A DNA stretch of 64,000 bases from Buddleja alternifolia (GCA_019426215.1 CM033402.1:8123246-8187245); one strand, 5' to 3'; shown: positions 21,593-34,401, counted from the stretch's first letter. A program made the numbers and translations. The notes: generated by a model from the sequence alone, not told the origin.

Positions 21593-24128
21593 TCACGAAG
21601 GGTCCGCGAGGATGAAGGACTCTTTGTCTCTTGGTCCATCCATCCCTAAGTAAGGTTTTAGACGTTGAGCGTTGACCAAGAAAGTATGTCCTTTATCTGT
21701 TGTAAGCTTGACGGCGCCGGATGGATAGACCTGGGAAATCAAAAATGGGCCCGACCATCGAGACTTAAGCTTCCCGGGGAAGAGTCGGAGTCGAGAGTTG
21801 TATTGCAACACCCGCTCTCCCTTGTGGAATTCCCGGGGGAGAATATGTTTGTCATGCCACATTTTGGTCCGCTCCTTATAGAGTTTTGCGTTCTCATAGG
21901 CAAGATGACGCCATTCTTCGAGCTCGTTGAGTTGTAGCAAACGTTGTGTACCTACACTTTGAGAGTCAAAATTTAGAAACTTAATGGCCCAATAAGCACG
22001 ATGCTCGAGTTCAACGGGCAAGTGACATGTTTTGCCAAAAACAAGACGATACGGGGACATGCCAATTGGGGTTTTATAGGCGGTCCGATAAGCCCAAAGA
22101 GCATCATCCAATTTAAGGGACCAATCCTTTCTTGATGCGTTGACAGTTTTTTCTAAAATACGCTTAATCTCCCTATTCGAGACCTCCACTTGGCCACTAG
22201 TTTGTGGGTGGTATGGGGTCGAAATTTCATGCTTCACCCCATACTTGGTCAATAAAAGTTCGAACTGCCTGTTGCAGAAGTGGGTGCCCCCGTCACTAAT
22301 GATGGCTCGGGGAGTTCCAAATCGAGTAAAAATATGCTTCTTCAGAAAACGAGTGACAACCCGAGCATCATTAGTAGGCAAGGCCACGGCTTCCACCCAT
22401 TTGGAGACATAGTCTACCGCAACAAGGATATATTTATTTGAACAAGAACTGAGGAACGGGCCCATGAAATCCACACCCCATACATCAAACAACTCACACT
22501 CTAACATGCTATTTAAGGGCGTTTCATGATGTTTAGAGATGTTCCCCATTCGTTGACAGCGATCACAAGATTTGACATAATGATGTGCATCTTTAACAAG
22601 AGTAGGCCAGAAGAAACCTGATTGGAGGATCTTAGCTACCGTTTTGGAAGGCCCAAAATGGCCACCTACCGCCATATCATGACAACGAGATAGGATAGCA
22701 TGCACGTCCGTTTCGGGTATGCAACGTCGAATTAAACCATCTGCACAAATTTTGAATAAAAAGGGTTCGTCCCAAAGATATTGCTTTACATCAGATAGAA
22801 ATTTCTTCTTTTGATGAAAAGTGATATCTGGGGGAAGACGGCCCGTAACAATGTAATTGGCAAAGTTAGCATACCAAGGTGAAATTTTTTCAGAAATAGC
22901 AAGGAGGTGTTCATCTGGGAATTCCTCACGAATTGGTGTCTCATCTAACGGATCATTCACTAGCTCTAATCGTGAGAGGTGGTCGGCTACTACATTTTCG
23001 GTGCCTTTCTTGTCTTTTATCTCTAAATCAAATTCTTGGAGTAACAAAATCCACCTAAGAAGTCTTGGTTTAGCATCTTTCTTGGCAAGCAAATATTTTA
23101 AAGCCGAATGATCGTTGTAAACTATCACTTTGTTTAGCACGAGGTAAGAGTGGAATTTATCGAATGCAAAGACTATGGCGAGTAATTCTTTTTCCGTGGT
23201 GGCATAATTCAATTGTGCATCGTTAAGAGTTTTACTAGCATAGTAAATGGTTCGAAATACCTTTTCCTTCCTTTGGCCAAGGACCGCTCCAACCGCGGTG
23301 TCACTCGCATCACACATCAATTCGAATGGTAAGCTCCAATCGGGGGATGACATGATAGGGGCGGAAACTAAGCGTTCCTTCAAATCAAGAAAGGCCTGCA
23401 TACAAGAAGAATTGAAATCAAAAGGTGCATCTTTAACAAGCAAATTAGACAACGGTTTCGCAATTTTAGAGAAATTCAAGATGAATCGCCTATAGAAACC
23501 AGCATGCCCGAGGAAACTCCTAACATCTTTTACCGATGTGGGCGGGGGAAGTTTTTCAATGACCTCAATCTTGGCTTGGTCCACTTCGATCCCTTTTTGA
23601 GAGATCTTGTGGCCAAGTACAATCCCCTCCCGGACCATTAAATGGCATTTTTCCCAATTCAAAACAAGGTTGGTTTCTTCACAACGTTTAAGCACAACAT
23701 TTAGATGAGCAAGACAGATATCAAAGGTTGTTCCGAAAACAGAAAAGTCATCCATAAAAATTTCAAGGAAATCTTCAACCATATCATGAAAAATAGCCAT
23801 CATGCATCTTTGAAAAGTGGCCGGGGCATTACACAAGCCAAATGGCATCCTTCTATAAGCAAATGTGCCATAAGGACAAGTGAAAGTGGTTTTCTCTTGG
23901 TCCTCAGGATCTATGGCAATTTGATTATAGCCGGAGTAACCATCTAGAAAACAATAGAAATCATGCCCGGCTAATCGTTCAAGCATTTGGTCAATAAAGG
24001 GGAGGGGGAAATGATCCTTACGTGTGGCATCATTCAACTTACGGTAATCTATACATACACGCCACCCACTAATTATACGAGTTGGGATAAGCTCATTATT
24101 CGCATTCTCAATTACCGTTATCCCCCCC
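21593..24128 (-). pseudogene. Athila-like pol: reverse transcriptase, RNase H, integrase
   Basis: The main open part (24037-21593, 814 codons) carries reverse transcriptase with [14 protein letters not shown] and the catalytic box FMDDFSVFG (FMDD in place of YxDD, usual for this group). RNase H follows with [28 protein letters not shown] and the DHLSRL end. Integrase has an HHCC zinc region ([14 protein letters not shown]) and D,D,E core residues in [16 protein letters not shown] and [18 protein letters not shown]. The C-terminus [16 protein letters not shown] resembles the usual Ty3 integrase tail. The upstream reading frame is separated by an extra base in a seven-G run near 24122-24128, so translation from upstream would fail in this copy unless that base is an assembly error. 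Confidence 0.85.
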
Positions 24129-24347
24129 TTTTTTAGGCACCACTTGGGTAGGGCTCACCCACGCACTATCAGAAATAGGATAGATTATACCTGAGTCGAG
24201 CAGTTTAATCACTTCCTTCTTTACTACCTCTTGGATTTGTGGGTTTGATCTCCTTTGGGGTTGGCGTGTAGGCTTGGTGGAGTCCTCCATAAGTATTTTG
24301 TGCAATCGCTGGACTAATGCCTTTGATGTCCGCAAGTTTCCACCCAA
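24108..24347 (-). pseudogene. Athila-like pol: N-terminal reverse transcriptase fragment
   Basis: This 79-codon frame bridges the protease ORF and the main pol ORF. It has the RT entry motif QEVVKKEVIKLLDSGIIYPI followed by [17 protein letters not shown]. It is out of frame with both neighbours: one frameshift near 24310 (in the HKILMED region) and one in the G-run at about 24122. Confidence 0.75.
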
Positions 24348-25989
24348 AAGCCCGTTTGTGAGATCTCAACACCGTCATTAATTGCTCTTCTTGTGATCCT
24401 GAAAGAGATGAGGAAATGATCAATGGGAGTGTTTCGTCATCGTTCAAGTACACATATTTAAGGTGGGAGGGGAGGGGTTTGAGTTCGAGAGAGGGGGGTT
24501 CTTCAATAGATGGGCGAGGTGATCCTGACAATGATCTATCAACTTTGATGAATCCTCCCGAATGAGAGGAAGATTTGTACTCCAAGCTTAGAACCTTTTC
24601 CACTAGATCATCTTTCTCCGAGTCCACTTGCATGGATTTCATAAGATTCTGTTCGAGAGAATTTTCAATTGTATTGTCCTGTAAATACTCAACAATCAAA
24701 TGGTCAAATGTATCAATTCGATAACACGAGTCATGATCAATAGGATGTTTAAGGACTTTGTAAACATCAAAGGTAACTTTGTCATCGCCCACATTCAAGG
24801 TAAGCTTACCATTAGCAATGTCAATTACCGCCTTACCCGTGGCTAGGAATGGTCTCCCTAGGATTAATGGTACCTCCACATCTTCTTCCATGTCGAGTAC
24901 TACGAAATCAACGGGAAAATAAAACTTGTCGACTTGGACAATAACGTCTTCGATTATCCCCTTGGGCCTCTTGATCGATCGGTCGGCTAGTTGAAGGCTC
25001 ATTGAGGTCGGCTTGGGATTTCCAAGGCCTAGCTTTTTAAACAGTGAGTATGGAAGAAGATTGATGCTGGCCCCCGAGTCACATAACACCTTCTTGAATG
25101 ATAGGGATCCAATCGTGCATAGGATTGTGAGACTCCCGGGATCTTGGAGCTTAGTTGGCAATTTATTGAGTAATACGGCGGAGCATTCTTCCGTGAGGCA
25201 CACCGTCTCATTCTCTTCCCACTTCTGCTTGTTGGAGAGTATGTCCTTGAAGAACTTCACATAATTCGGCATTTGGAGAATGGCGTCAATAAACGGAATA
25301 TTAATTCTCACTTCCCGAAGGATTGCCAAAATTCGAAGAAAGCTCGGATCCATCTCCTTTTTCTTCTTTTTGTGAGCATTTGGGAAGGGGAGACGAACTT
25401 CGATAGGGGGAGAAAGCGTTGGAGTAGACGGATGAAAATCCACTGAAACAGTAGGCGGCGCCTGGGCGCGTATATCGGCGCCTAGGCGCGGATCTGTTGG
25501 CGCCTGGGCGTGCATTTCTGGGCGCTCGGGCGCGGGATGCAGAACACATGCATCTGGCAGGTTTGTGGGTGGCGCTTGGGCGCGTATATTGGCGCCTAGG
25601 CGCGTATCTGTAGGCGCCTGGGCGTGCAGGTTGGGGCGCTCGGGCGCGAGATGCAGAGAGTTTTGTCCAGAACAGGGTAGATCAGGCGCCTGGGCGTGCA
25701 TGTCGGGGCGCTCGGGCGCGGATGTACTGGCAGTGTCATTCTCCAATTGTTTGCCACTTCTCAAGGCTATGGCATTGCATTGGGCCTTCGGGTTCTTTTC
25801 CGTGTCGCTTGGGAGAGTCCCCGGGGCTCTACCGTTAACCGCATTAGAAAGTTGCCCTACTTGTGTTCGCAAATCCTTCATCTCCATACACATATCCTTT
25901 ATCATACCCCGAAGTTCGTTGAAAGATGTATCGGACTTTTTCATGTGAGCATCTAGTTTCTCATCGATTGTGGGAGGTCGCATTTGCAC
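24205..25989 (-). pseudogene. Athila-like gag-pol linker and aspartic protease
   Basis: In the same frame as gag but after an in-frame TAA at 26022-26020. The N-terminus has a coiled-coil-like stretch (KDMCMEMKDLRTQVGQLSNA). Residues ~80-190 are a low-complexity linker of APERPxMHAQAP and RLGADIRAQAPP repeats, encoded by the same GGCGCCTAGGCGC-type palindromes found in the non-coding parts. The protease follows, with the active site in VLCDSGASINLLPYSLF (DSGA) and the flap-side PLILGRPFLAT. The end runs toward RT and then leaves frame. Confidence 0.8.
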
Positions 25990-26019
25990 TTGACCTTGAC
26001 CTTGTCCATTGAAATTGCC

Positions 26020-27075
26020 TTACCTCGGGGGTGGGTTATTGAAGGGTGGTCGTGGAGCTTGATAGATCCCCGGTTGTGCGTTCTGTGCGGGGTTGGGCCT
26101 TTTTGGAAAATTCTCGGGTATATGAAAGTTCACCCGAGGTTTATTTTGATTCCCCACATAATTAACATTGCCAACCTCCGGTTCCAAGACTACTACTTCC
26201 TCAATACAAGAAACCTTTTTAGAGGGTGAGGCCTCTTCATCGTCGGGGTAAAGCTCGTCTTCTCGGGCCAACTGTTCGACTTTTTCCCATACACTTTGAC
26301 AGTCTAACCCAAGGAGATCTCCTCCCGCACCCGCGTTGAGTCTATGCCGAATACGTGACCTAACCCCATCATAGAAATGGAGTACTTGTTCATTCAACCC
26401 AAAATTATGATCGGGACATTTACGGAGCATGCCCTTATATCTAGCCCAAGCCTCGGCTAAAGATTCATTGCTCCTTTGCCTAAACCCTTTTATATTACTC
26501 CGTAGCTCATTGATTTTTGAGGGTGGAAAGAATTTATTTAAAAAGGCATCGACCAACTCACTCCATGTTGTAATAGATTGTGGAGGTAAGGATTTGTACC
26601 ATGTTGTCGCCCTATCCTTCAATGAGAAATGGAAGACTCTTAGACGAATCGCATCAAGATCTCGTGGGTGATATTGAATGGTCACAAGAGCCTCATCTAT
26701 GGTTTCCAAATGAGCGTGTGGTGATTCGTGCGGTTCTCCATAGAAAGGATCTCCTTGCACCATATTAAAAATGTGAGCCGGAATGTGGTAGTTTGGTGTG
26801 AAGAAATTAGGCACGACTACGGGCCCCGGAATGGTATGGACCCTAGGTGGTAAGCTACCCCGAACCGACGGGAGTTGTGGAGGAGGTACCGCTTGCATGG
26901 CTTGTAGAACACCTTGTAACCATTCCCTAGTTTCCGGTGAGTTCATGTCCGGGAAATTTCCATTTGGGTTTTGGTTGAGATTATTGGCCATTTCTCTTGC
27001 TCGCCTACTAGTCCTAAGAACTCGTTCAATTTCGGGCTCCAACTCGTATAGAGGCTTGTTTGAGGAGCGGGTCAT
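26020..27075 (-). pseudogene. Athila-like gag
   Basis: Starts MTRSSNKPLYELEPEIE, about 160 bp inside the LTR-proximal primer site. The central part (residues ~110-270) is the retrotransposon gag domain: FNMVQGDPFYGEPHESPHAHL, FHFSLKDRATTWYKSLPP, FLNKFFPPSKINELRSNI and FRQRSNESLAEAWARYK. No zinc knuckle is visible. The frame ends at an in-frame TAA, directly followed by more gag-like sequence (GNFNGQGQGQVQMRPP), so the stop is probably a mutation in a fused gag-pol frame. Confidence 0.85.
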
Positions 27076-27210
27076 GCACCTCAAGAATCTAACAATTAAA
27101 TACAAGAACAAAATTAGACTAATCACGAAAATAAAAGAAAATCAAGAAATAAACGAAAACTAAGAATTATAAAAATGTAAACGAAAATAAAAAAAAACTA
27201 AAATAAACAA

Positions 27211-27230
27211 GTCCCCGGCAACGGCGCCAA
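27211..27230 (-). other. Primer binding site of the Athila-like element (tRNA-Asp type)
   Basis: Minus-strand TTGGCGCCGTTGCCGGGGAC, five bases inside the 5' LTR. The plus strand reads GTCCCCGGCAACGGCGCCA, which matches the 3' end of plant tRNA-Asp plus CCA. This primer is typical for the Athila group. Confidence 0.85.
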
Positions 27231-27235
27231 AAACT

Positions 27236-28886
27236 TGACACGCTAAAAGCTAACGTGCTATGATAGCAAGTGCACTAGACGTGTGTAGTAATAAGTGGAC
27301 AAAAAGTCCGGGTTGTCGAACCACAAGGACTTGAATTCTAGTTAATGATTTTCGATAAAAGATAAGACAATTAAAGTAAAGTGCAAGAAAAAGATTAAAC
27401 AAACGAAGAACCAAAGAGAAACATACTATAGATTTAATCTCACGTATGATAAAATGACTAAGGCACATGCTACAACCGAATCTACTCGTCAATATATATG
27501 AGCTACTCTTCGAATTATTAGACTCCTATTGCTTTGGTGGAAACTCCTAAATTAACTATTACCCGATGTCTCGGCACATAATAATCCTATGATTAATTGA
27601 CGGTTCTCTAAATATGTCTATCCGAGAATCTAATCAAAAAATCACGCATTAACGTTCTAGAGCTTCCCCGAACGAATCCGGCTAACAACACCCGGGAATC
27701 TTTACCTATTTCTAGGGCAATCCCTCATTTGTTTCGGATGATGTGTTAATTCTCTTGCACCCTAATCTATTTTCTCTCGAACAACTAGATTAGGCAAGAT
27801 AGCAAGCATATGGTGATCAAACACATGATTGGAATAAAAGCATAGAATTAACACACAAAGCAATAGGAGAATTAATACAAAGAGCAACTTCACATATATT
27901 GATTCATAAATTTGGCCTTCACATGGCCTTAGTTCTACAATATTAGCCTCTCATCAAAGCCTTAAGAAAATCTAATACAAACATATACATACTCATGGAA
28001 ATAAACATGTAAATGCAAATAATTAAAACTCCCTCAATTGATTGATGATGGATCTTTGCTCTTGATCTTCAATCCTTAGCTCCTCTCTCTTTGTTCCCCT
28101 CCAAAAGTGATGAAGAAATGGTGATGAATGATGATGAGTGAAAAGTGATGGCCAAAATGCCTCTCTCTCTTTCCTCCTCCAAGATGTCTCTGTCAATTGT
28201 GCTCAAAAAATCCTTAAGAAGACCACCACAAATCAGCTCCTCATGTGTATGTCTCCCCTAGTGTGTCCTCCACTACTCTTAAAGTGAGTAGTATAAAATT
28301 TCCTAAAGTAGATCTATTAAGAAACATACTTATGACATCCCTCTCATACATGTGATGACCTCTTGGCTTTAAATGTTCCATTCCCCCATCAAATGATGAT
28401 CTTTTTGGCTGAAAGGAATCAAATCTCGGATGTGGCCACGCCTAGGCGCAGGAATTATGGCGCTCGGGCGCCGTCAGCAGAATGTTGGGAGTATTTGCCT
28501 CTGTCTGGCGCAGTAATTGTATTTCCTTCATAACTCTCTCCACAAAACTCCGATTTGGATGATTCAAGTCCTCATTTGAAGCTAACACATAGTTCTACAA
28601 CTTTGTAGAAGGAAACTTCATCCAATTCGGTCTCTAAACATAAGAAAATAGCGCTCAACCGTGGAAACAAATGCAGATACGGCGCCCGGGCGTAGGGGTG
28701 CGTAGCAAATTTGGCCTAAACTTGTTTTATACGTCATTTTTCATCCCGTTCTTTGATTGTATCCATTTAAGACCTGAAATCACTTAATGCACGAATTAAA
28801 CGCACATGTGGCAAGAATCAAGCGATAAATGAACCTAAGACATAAACGCAAAGGGGCTTAAAAACACGTAAAAATGCCTCTTATCA
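27236..28886 (-). repeat. 5' LTR of the Athila-like element
   Basis: 1651 bp, nearly identical to 15984-17633. Differences seen by eye include A/G at the 13th base, A/G in CCGGRTTG, A/G in CTAARRC, C/T in AAATTCC, A/G in TTAARAA, A/G in GATGTGRCC, and one T insertion near 27899. Confidence 0.9.
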
Positions 28887-31800
28887 ATTGCTTTTTGCTA
28901 CTCCAAGATGTAGCGCCATTAGTAAGAAAAAAACATATCCTAATGTTGATTTGTGTTCATCTATGCCCCCTCCCCAATCAACATCATTATAACCGATTAA
29001 GTGCAAAATCTTGACCTTGATAACATAGCATGTAATATGTTGTTCCTTTAAGATACCTGAATATCCTCTTAACTCCTTTCCAATGTACAAGTTCACGGTT
29101 GGCTCAAAAATGACTAACAAGACCAAATGCATAACAAATGTCCAGTCTTGTGCACATCATTGCATACATCAAGCTGCTATTTGCAGTTGAATAAGGAACT
29201 CTAGACATTTTGTCTTTCTCATCTGGAGTTTGTGAACCCAATTGAGAGTTAAGGCTCAAATTCTTTTCAACAAGTGTACCAATGGCTTTGCAACTTTGTA
29301 TTCGGTATCGTTCAAGCATCTTCTTAACATAAGTCTCTTGAGACAAACCAAGAAGCCTTTTGATCGATCTTTAAAGATCTTAACACCTAGTACATAACCG
29401 GCTCGACCCATGTCTTTCATTTCAAAATTTAAAGACAACCACTTCTTAGTGGCTTCTATTAACTCCTTATCATTTTCGGCCAATAAAATGTTATCAATAT
29501 ATAAAGATAGGATCACAAACTTACTTTTGTATTGCTTAGCATAAACACAATGACCTTTATTCATCATTGTAAATCCATCGGCTATCTTAGCTTGATGAAA
29601 TTTGAGATTCTATTCTGGATGCTTGCTTCAGGCCACAAATAGATTTTTTGAGCTTGTAAACTTTGCGTTCTTTACCTTTGTTTATGAATCCTTTGGATTG
29701 ATCCATGTAAATTTTTCATCTAGTTGTCCATTGAGGAAAGACGTTTTAACATCCTTTGGTAAAGTTCAGGATACATATGCTAGACAATGCCCAAAGGAAG
29801 GAGAATAGAAGAGCATCTAACCACTATTGAGAAGGTTTTTTATAGTCGATTCCCTCATTTGACTGTAGCATTTTGCCACTAAACAAGCCTTATATTTTTC
29901 GATAGATCCATTAGACTTTCTTTTAATCTTAAGAACCAATTTATTTCCTATTGTCTTACAACCAAGTTGAAGATGAACCGAGTCTCGGACCTGATTTGAT
30001 TTAATGGATTCCAATTTTTCCTGCATTGCCTTCATTCATTCTTTTGCAGCTGAAGAATTGATAGCTTTATGTACCATTCTTGGCTCTTCACCATCTATCA
30101 TGAAAGCTTCCCCTTCAATGTCAAATTGACGATGGGGAACTCTTCCATGACTACCCTTTCGAAGTTGTGGTTCTTCGAGATTTTTCTCTATTCTTGTTTT
30201 ATTAAACATGTCATCACTTCCACTAGTTTGAGGTGGATCTTATTATATAATTCGATAACTCGATTTGATGTGTCAATTTTAGGATCTTTCAATTCATAAA
30301 ATTGAAAATCTTTAGAAACCTCTCCTTTTCTAGGAAAATCTTATTCCAAGAATGTAGCATCTCGTGGCTCAAGTTTTGTTACACCCCCATCAGCCTCTTC
30401 ACCAAGAAAGACATGTCCTTTGGAATCTCCAAGGCATTTTATAAAGATACATTTTTTTCCACTAGGACTTAACTTTCCATACTTTCGAGAAGGTGAGTGA
30501 ATATAAATTGCTGAACCCCATTGATGTAAATTACTTAAATTGGGTTTTCTTCCAGTCCATAGTTCATAAGGAGTAGATGACACAGATTTCCAAGGCACAT
30601 GATTTAAGATGTAGGTTGAAGTAAGTAGAGCATTTCCCCGAAATAAAATAGGAAGATTAGCTTGCGCCATTATCAACTTGACCATATCTAAAAATGTTCT
30701 ATTCCTTCTCTCAGCAACACCATTTTATTGCGGAGTACCAGGAATAATAAGTTGTTTAGCTATTCCCTTTTCATCACATAATTCTTTAAATTTATGAGAT
30801 AAATATTCAAGGCCTAGGCCAATCCTTAGCGACCTGATATTTTTCTCTAATTGATTTTCAACCAATTTCGTAGAACGTCTTAAATAATCTAATGTTCCAG
30901 GCTTATGAGAGATTGAATATACATGACAGTAGTGCATAAAATCATCTATAAATGTGATGAAATATAAAGCACCATGTCTTGCCTTCATATTCGTTGGTCC
31001 ACAAATATCTGAGTGGATAAGTTTTAAGGGCATTGTAGCTCTAATGATGCCTTTGCCAAATAGTTTTTCTAATTCTTTAGATTTATCAGATAAATATTCA
31101 ATGCCTTAGTCAGTTCTAAGCGACTTGATATTTTTCTCTAATTGAATTTCAACTAATTTCATATAGCGTTTTAAATAATCTAATGCTTCAGACATATGAG
31201 AGATTGAATATACATGACAGTAGCGCGTAAAATCATCTACAAATGTGATGAAATATGAAGCATCATATCTTGCCTTCATATTCGTTGGGCCGCAATTATC
31301 TGAATAGATAAGTTGCAAAGGCATTGTAGCTTTAATGCCTTTGTCAAATGCTTTTCTAATAGTTTTTATAGATAGACAATTTTCACATGTAGATAAGTTG
31401 ACTTTAGTAATAGGACCAAGAAGACCCTCTTTAGCAAGTCTTCTATCATTCTTTCTTGATCTATATCTCCAAGTCTTGCATGCCATTTCACACAATCATC
31501 ATACATGACATCTCTTGAAGATGTAATATATGAAAAACTATTATAATTCTCATTAGACAAAGGTACAATATCTAATAAATAAACCACCTGATAAATAACT
31601 AGATCTATAGTATATAGTTCCTAAGTACAACTTGACATAACTATCAGCAAATATAAATCTAAAACTAAACTTAAGAAGCACTAAAACAGAGACAAGACTT
31701 CATCTAACATCCGCAACATCCAATACATCATAGAGATATAATACGCGTCCACCACGCAATATTACTTTGCAAGTTCCAATTTCTATAACTTAAGCACTTG

Positions 31801-32805
31801 AGTTACTCCACGAATATATACGTCTGATCCAGCTAGAATTCGATAGAAGTCTATATATGTTGTTCAATCCCTCGCTATGTGGTCTGTTGCTACTGAGTCT
31901 ACATTCCAAATATGAAGAATTTCAACCAACATCAAACAACTACTAACAAATAGTTGAGGAGACCGACATAACGTAAAATGTACCTTTGCAACAATGCATT
32001 CATGAGCAAAGTGTCCCAACTGGCCACATATGTGATAAGACATTTTAGACTTGTCTCTTTTGTTCTTGCCTTCGTGCTTCCCTCTGTAGCTTCTATTCTT
32101 CTTAGCCTTCTTAGAGGATGACTGCATCTCATTACCTCTGCCTCTTTTGTGTTTAAATGAAAAAGTCTTATTTGAGTCAGAGTTTAAACAGAGAACTTAT
32201 CCACAATTAGACGATCCTCCTCAAGTTGAACATGGCTAGAAACATCATCAAACATTTTGATATTAGCATTATGAGTAAGATGAACTCACAGATATTCCCA
32301 GGAGGTAAAAAATATATAACAACTTGTACTAGTTGTTCTTCTGTTAGTTCATGAATTGCTGCTTTTAACTCGCTTATCATATTTGACATTGTTGTAAGAT
32401 GATGCATTATTGAATGATCATGATGCTTCTTGTAACTGTCAAATTTCATAGTAAGTTGGCGCAATGTTGTGGTAGATGTTCCACCAAATTGAACTTTGAC
32501 GGCATCCCAAAATTCCTTAGCCGTTTTGAACTTTTTGAATCACATCATGAGATCATTTCTCATGCTACTTAGCAATAACAGACGAGTCAGTAGATCTTTT
32601 CGCTTCCAACTTTGGTAAGTCTCAAGATCTTTCTTTTACTGCTCAGTCCCTGCTTGTTCAGGTTCATACAATTGCTAACTTATGATTTCCAATCATTCCT
32701 AATCTTCAATAAGATATAGAATTTATGATGCCACACATCGTAATTCTGATCATTCAACTTCTCTCCTTGGTTAAGATCAACGACTATATTCTTTGTTGCA
32801 ACCAT
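28887..32805 (-). pseudogene. Decayed Copia retrotransposon (gag to RNase H), right piece
   Basis: Minus-strand fragments in Copia order. Gag starts MVATKNIVVDL at 32805. A CCHC knuckle is visible near 32010-32040 (CHICGQLGHFAHEC). Integrase zinc region and core lie at 31.5-30.7 kb (ENCLSIKTIRKAF; CGPTNMKAR; FITFVDDFTRYCHVY). Then GRKPNLSNLHQWGS, and RT with LYIDNILLAEND at about 29.48 kb (catalytic YVDD changed to YIDN). RNase H ends at KSTLGYVFFL and GVAKSN, where the Athila-like element is inserted. Many stops and frameshifts; no intact ORF. The integrase core is present twice in tandem. Confidence 0.8.
30770..31330 (-). repeat. Tandem duplication of the Copia integrase core
   Basis: Two ~280-bp segments (about 30770-31040 and 31075-31330) encode the same integrase stretch with about 15-20% differences. 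One has HSDICGPTNMKARHGALYF and the other YSDNCGPTNMKARYDASYF. A normal element has one copy. Confidence 0.75.
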
Positions 32806-33784
32806 TTGATTTTTAAATGCGAAAAATAAAATTGACACATGGTAGCACATAATCATTAACTAGCACAAAAAAAATAAAAATAAATGTTCGCAACATCAAG
32901 AATTAAGTAACAAAAATTAAATATATCACAAGATCCTATGCTTAATCATCTCGTCAATATAATAATATTATTATTTAAGTCTTTTACGTGAAAATTCTTA
33001 GGAAATAGACAAAAATTATCAATAAAATTCTACCAATCTATATCCTCCCCCTCAATATAATACTCCAAAAACATGCTAATATCATTTTCTAAATGGGATA
33101 ATTAGTTATAACCCCCTGTGATTGGTCGAAATAGGCACTTACCCCCCTAAGAAAAATAAAATATAAAAAAAAACCTAAGAAGAAAATAAAGAGGCAATTT
33201 AACCCCTATGCATCTCACTCGCGCATTGTGCGAGTGGTTATATACATATATATACATATATATATATACATATATATAGTAAAACCTCTACAAAAGAATA
33301 CTCTATGTAAGAATAACCTCCTTATAGTAATAAAAAATCATGGTCCGAACTTGATACTAGTTATAAAAAAGAATAAACTTTATATTGTAATATTCCATGT
33401 TTTTTTTAGGACCATCCTTAAGAAATTTACCTCCATCTAGTAATAAAATGACATTATTTCAAATATATTAAAATATCTAGAATTATTTAACTATGTTATA
33501 TTAAACATAAGATGATATGAAATAATTATCTAAAGTTGTCTGTGACAATGACTTAATTTTTTGGGTTAATACCACATCCTTTAACTGGCGCATTCATTGT
33601 AACTCGTCAACATAATCACCTTATTGAAGTAGAAAATGTATGATTTGAAATGATAATGAAATTCATGATTATGCTCACATTTATATATGTATAGAAAAAA
33701 GAAAACAAACGAAAAGATATTTCGAAGATATAACATACATGAGTGAATATTTTAAATGCATACATGATGTACATACATTTTTGG
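32806..33784. other. Copia leader side and AT-rich intergenic DNA
   Basis: Upstream flank of the Copia gag start. I could not identify its 5' LTR or primer site. At 33230-33275 there are TATATACA repeats, and at 33278-33310 the phrase AGTAAAACCTCTACAAAAG, resembling the end of a common plant MITE, though no partner end is found. No gene. Confidence 0.4.
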
Positions 33785-34330
33785 GAAAATTACTAAAAAA
33801 TCCTTAAAATAAACTTTTATAACCAAAAAACCCATGATAATATTTGTCAATCCAAAAAACCCACTCCATCAACTTTTCATTCCAAAAAACCCAATATTTA
33901 GGGTTAACAAATTTATGGACTTAATTACCTTTAGTCTTCTAGATTAAAAATTAATCAATTGTAGTTGTGCAATGAAATTTATTTATTTAAAAATTTCACA
34001 TTGATAATTGATACTATATGATTTTAGTTTTAAATTTTCAGATTTTTTAATCTTTTTAAAGAATTTAAAACATATATTTATAGATAATTACCATATTAAA
34101 ATAAAAAAATAAATTATATAAAAAATTTTAAAAAATTTAATATTACAAAATAAAATTCGTATTTTATGATTCTTCAATTTGAAATAGTTAAAACAAAACA
34201 ATACAATAAGAAAAACTAATTGATCAATTATTAACTTAATAAATGAAGGGGCAGTTTAGTCCAAAAAGTTGTTAATTTTCACTTTTGGAGTTTTTGGAAT
34301 GAAAAGTTTATATAATGGGGGGTAAATTAA
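33785..34330. mobile_element. MITE-like inverted-repeat element
   Basis: CCAACTTTTCATTCCAAAAA-type phrases on the left (33845-33900) recur in reverse complement on the right (TTTTTGGAATGAAAAGTTTA at 34290-34309). Further inward GACTTAATTACC and AGGGGCAGTTTAGTCC are partly matching. The interior is very AT-rich and non-coding. No clear target duplication was found, so the borders are approximate. Confidence 0.5.
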
Positions 34331-34401
34331 ATAAATAATACAAATTTAAATGAAAAATCAGAAAATAGCATGGAAAGAACGGGGAATCAGGAAATAGCAC
34401 G

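Larger units (their letters stand above)
15984..28886 (-). mobile_element. Athila-like Ty3/gypsy LTR retrotransposon, ~12.9 kb, nested in Copia
   Basis: A complete element with two ~1650-bp LTRs, a tRNA-Asp-type primer site, gag, protease, RT, RNase H, integrase, a third ORF and a polypurine tract, all in minus orientation. It is flanked by ATTGC at 15979-15983 and 28887-28891. By eye the LTRs differ at about 6 bases plus one indel. That is roughly 0.4% divergence and a very young insertion (order 0.1-0.2 My under a commonly assumed plant rate of 1.3e-8). Despite its youth, gag-pol carries a stop and two frameshifts, so this copy probably relies on proteins from a relative. Confidence 0.9.

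Noticed and set aside
21665..23947. Plus-strand open frames across 21.6-26 kb
   Set aside because: Shadows antisense to the Athila-like pol and gag.
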